From: Cloeon dipterum
Taxonomy: Eukaryota > Arthropoda > Insecta > Ephemeroptera > Baetidae
Reading direction: 5' to 3'
Assembly (NCBI RefSeq): GCF_949628265.1
Contig: NC_088789.1
Coordinates: forward strand, 20,639,883 to 20,703,882
DNA length: 64,000 nt
Shown here: piece after piece, positions 62,916 to 64,000 of the stretch
Layout: each line of letters begins with the position of its first letter
Numbering within the stretch: position 1 is the first letter of the stretch
Notes under the pieces: model-generated
Told to the model about the DNA's origin: nothing
The model's input: only the letters and a program-made list of their open reading frames with translations
The model's database searches: none
Translations under genes and position numbers: made by a program

Positions 62916-64000
62916 TCAGTAGTTGAAGTCGGTTTGCAAAACGAGCTTCGGTACTCTAGACGGAGCGACGATTCCGGGATCGCAAAGTGACAGGGCCAAG
63001 TGAGGCGCGCACTCTTCCACGAAGTATCTTCTTTTCGCCAAAATTCGCTCTTGCTTTTCAATGCGCTCATTGATTCCTGGTGTTTTTAATTCAGACGTTC
63101 CATCATCTTCTTTTGACATTCTATAATTAAGATGCGATTTATTGTGAAAAAGAGGAAAATTAGGCTGGGTTCTAACCTTTCATTAAAAATTTGTAGAGCT
63201 GACATTGGCATGTGGGGAATTTTCATATCTGGTTCTATGAAACCAAATTCTTTGTTTAGAGAAATCTGGCGAGACGGAAATTCAGATGCAGTTTGCTCTG
63301 TGTTAAAACCAAATTTGAGCGCTGAAGAGCAACGTGAACTTGAAGAATCCGCGTCCGTTGGGCTGTTTCGAAATGACGGTTCAGGCGCCCCTAGTCCAAT
63401 TTCGGCCAGATTCGGTCCGAGGGAGACGAGAATGGTGCTGCTGCCCCCTGCGAAAATATTTTTTGCGCCGCTCCACTTGGGCGACGTCGGCACTTCCAAT
63501 TGAACTTTCCGCATGAGAGCTCCATTACTTTCCCAAATCCTGAACTCCTTTAAAAAATTATTCGTTTCTCCTATTATTTAAATATTTAATTTAAATCTCA
63601 CTGCGTTTTTGCAGACGCTGAACAGCAAGCGGCCCGAGTAGAGGACGTCCACAATCGGAGCCTCGTGCGTTTGGAGGGTGAGTACCGGAGTCCGTGGCAC
63701 CAGGGGGTTCCAGATCCTTATTATTCCGTCGTCACTCGCTGAAGCTACCTCAAACCTCTGCGCATCAAATGCAAAGCGACGAACTCCCTGCGTGATTAAA
63801 AATTTTCACTTCAATAAAAATGTTAATTTGACAAATTAAACTAATGACTTTACCATATCGACGGAGAATTTATAAGAGGGTAATCGGCGGTCTGCGTGAC
63901 ACATCCGCATCGACTTGTTCGCGTCCAGGGAGCAGGAGAGCACCACCTGATGAGCAGGGCAGAAAAACACCTGCAGTACTGGTTCGGCGTGCACTTTTCG
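62916..64000 (-). CDS. WD-repeat protein, C-terminal 302 residues (WDR49/WDR64/WDY-like)
   Basis: The 3' end of a minus-strand gene cut by the window edge. Exons join in phase: 64000-63854 (continues right), 63787-63602, 63547-63177, 63120-62916. At least three WD-type blades are visible: VLQVFFCPAHQVVLSCSLDANKSMRM, then FEVASASDDGIIRIWNP, then LLFSVCKNAEFRIWESN. After the propeller come a Ser-rich stretch, an acidic segment and a helical C-terminal piece (NERIEKQERILAKRRYF). The phrase IRIWNPLVP followed by a THEAPIVDVLY block resembles the EF-hand/WD proteins WDR49, WDR64 and Drosophila WDY, but I cannot decide among WD families without the N-terminal part. Confidence 0.75.

Overview
This is a eukaryotic nuclear window. 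It is AT-rich and intron-rich, with GT-AG splice sites, AATAAA poly(A) signals and no operons, and the proteins are those of an insect. Pelle, Nup54, CPSF160 and Rpn8 all read as arthropod-like orthologues, but I cannot fix the order. No bacterial, viral, CRISPR, rRNA or tRNA feature was recognised.

The left half (1 to about 36,100) is almost all non-coding DNA: long introns and/or intergenic DNA of one minus-strand gene. Its four coding exons are at 28,698-28,594, 17,875-17,842 (with a possible alternative start exon reaching 18,106), 10,666-10,497 and 10,439-10,272, and it continues past the left edge. The encoded start is a Glu/Thr/Arg-rich, low-complexity-like protein that I cannot name. 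The same region holds GC-rich blocks, TATA-like boxes with donor-like sites, microsatellites and diverged copies of one dispersed repeat.

The right half (36,169 to 64,000) is gene-dense. In order: a leucine-rich protein without recognised family (-, first exon not found); CPSF1/CPSF160 (-, 20 exons); TMEM231 (+, 5 exons), head-to-head with CPSF1 across 204 bp; PSMD7/Rpn8 (-, 5 exons), tail-to-tail with TMEM231; Nup54 (+, 9 exons), divergent from PSMD7; pelle/IRAK kinase (-, 12 exons), with only 56 bp between its stop codon and that of Nup54; METTL4 (+, 6 exons); UDP-galactose 4-epimerase GALE (-, 7 coding exons plus a probable 5'UTR exon), tail-to-tail with METTL4; and the 3' end of a WD-repeat gene (-), cut by the right edge.

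Exon joins were built by hand from splice-site consensus and reading phase. CPSF1, TMEM231, PSMD7, Nup54, pelle, METTL4 and GALE each close as one uninterrupted frame. The genes share no pathway: mRNA 3' processing, cilium transition zone, proteasome, nuclear pore, Toll/IL-1 signalling, RNA/DNA adenine methylation and galactose metabolism. They look like a compact cluster of housekeeping genes with shared promoters and overlapping 3' ends. I found no convincing new multi-gene system. The most notable items are a GC-AG intron inside the Pelle catalytic loop, a long extra Pelle C-terminal tail, the tightly overlapping convergent 3' ends, a small dispersed repeat family, and an unplaced leucine-rich gene.
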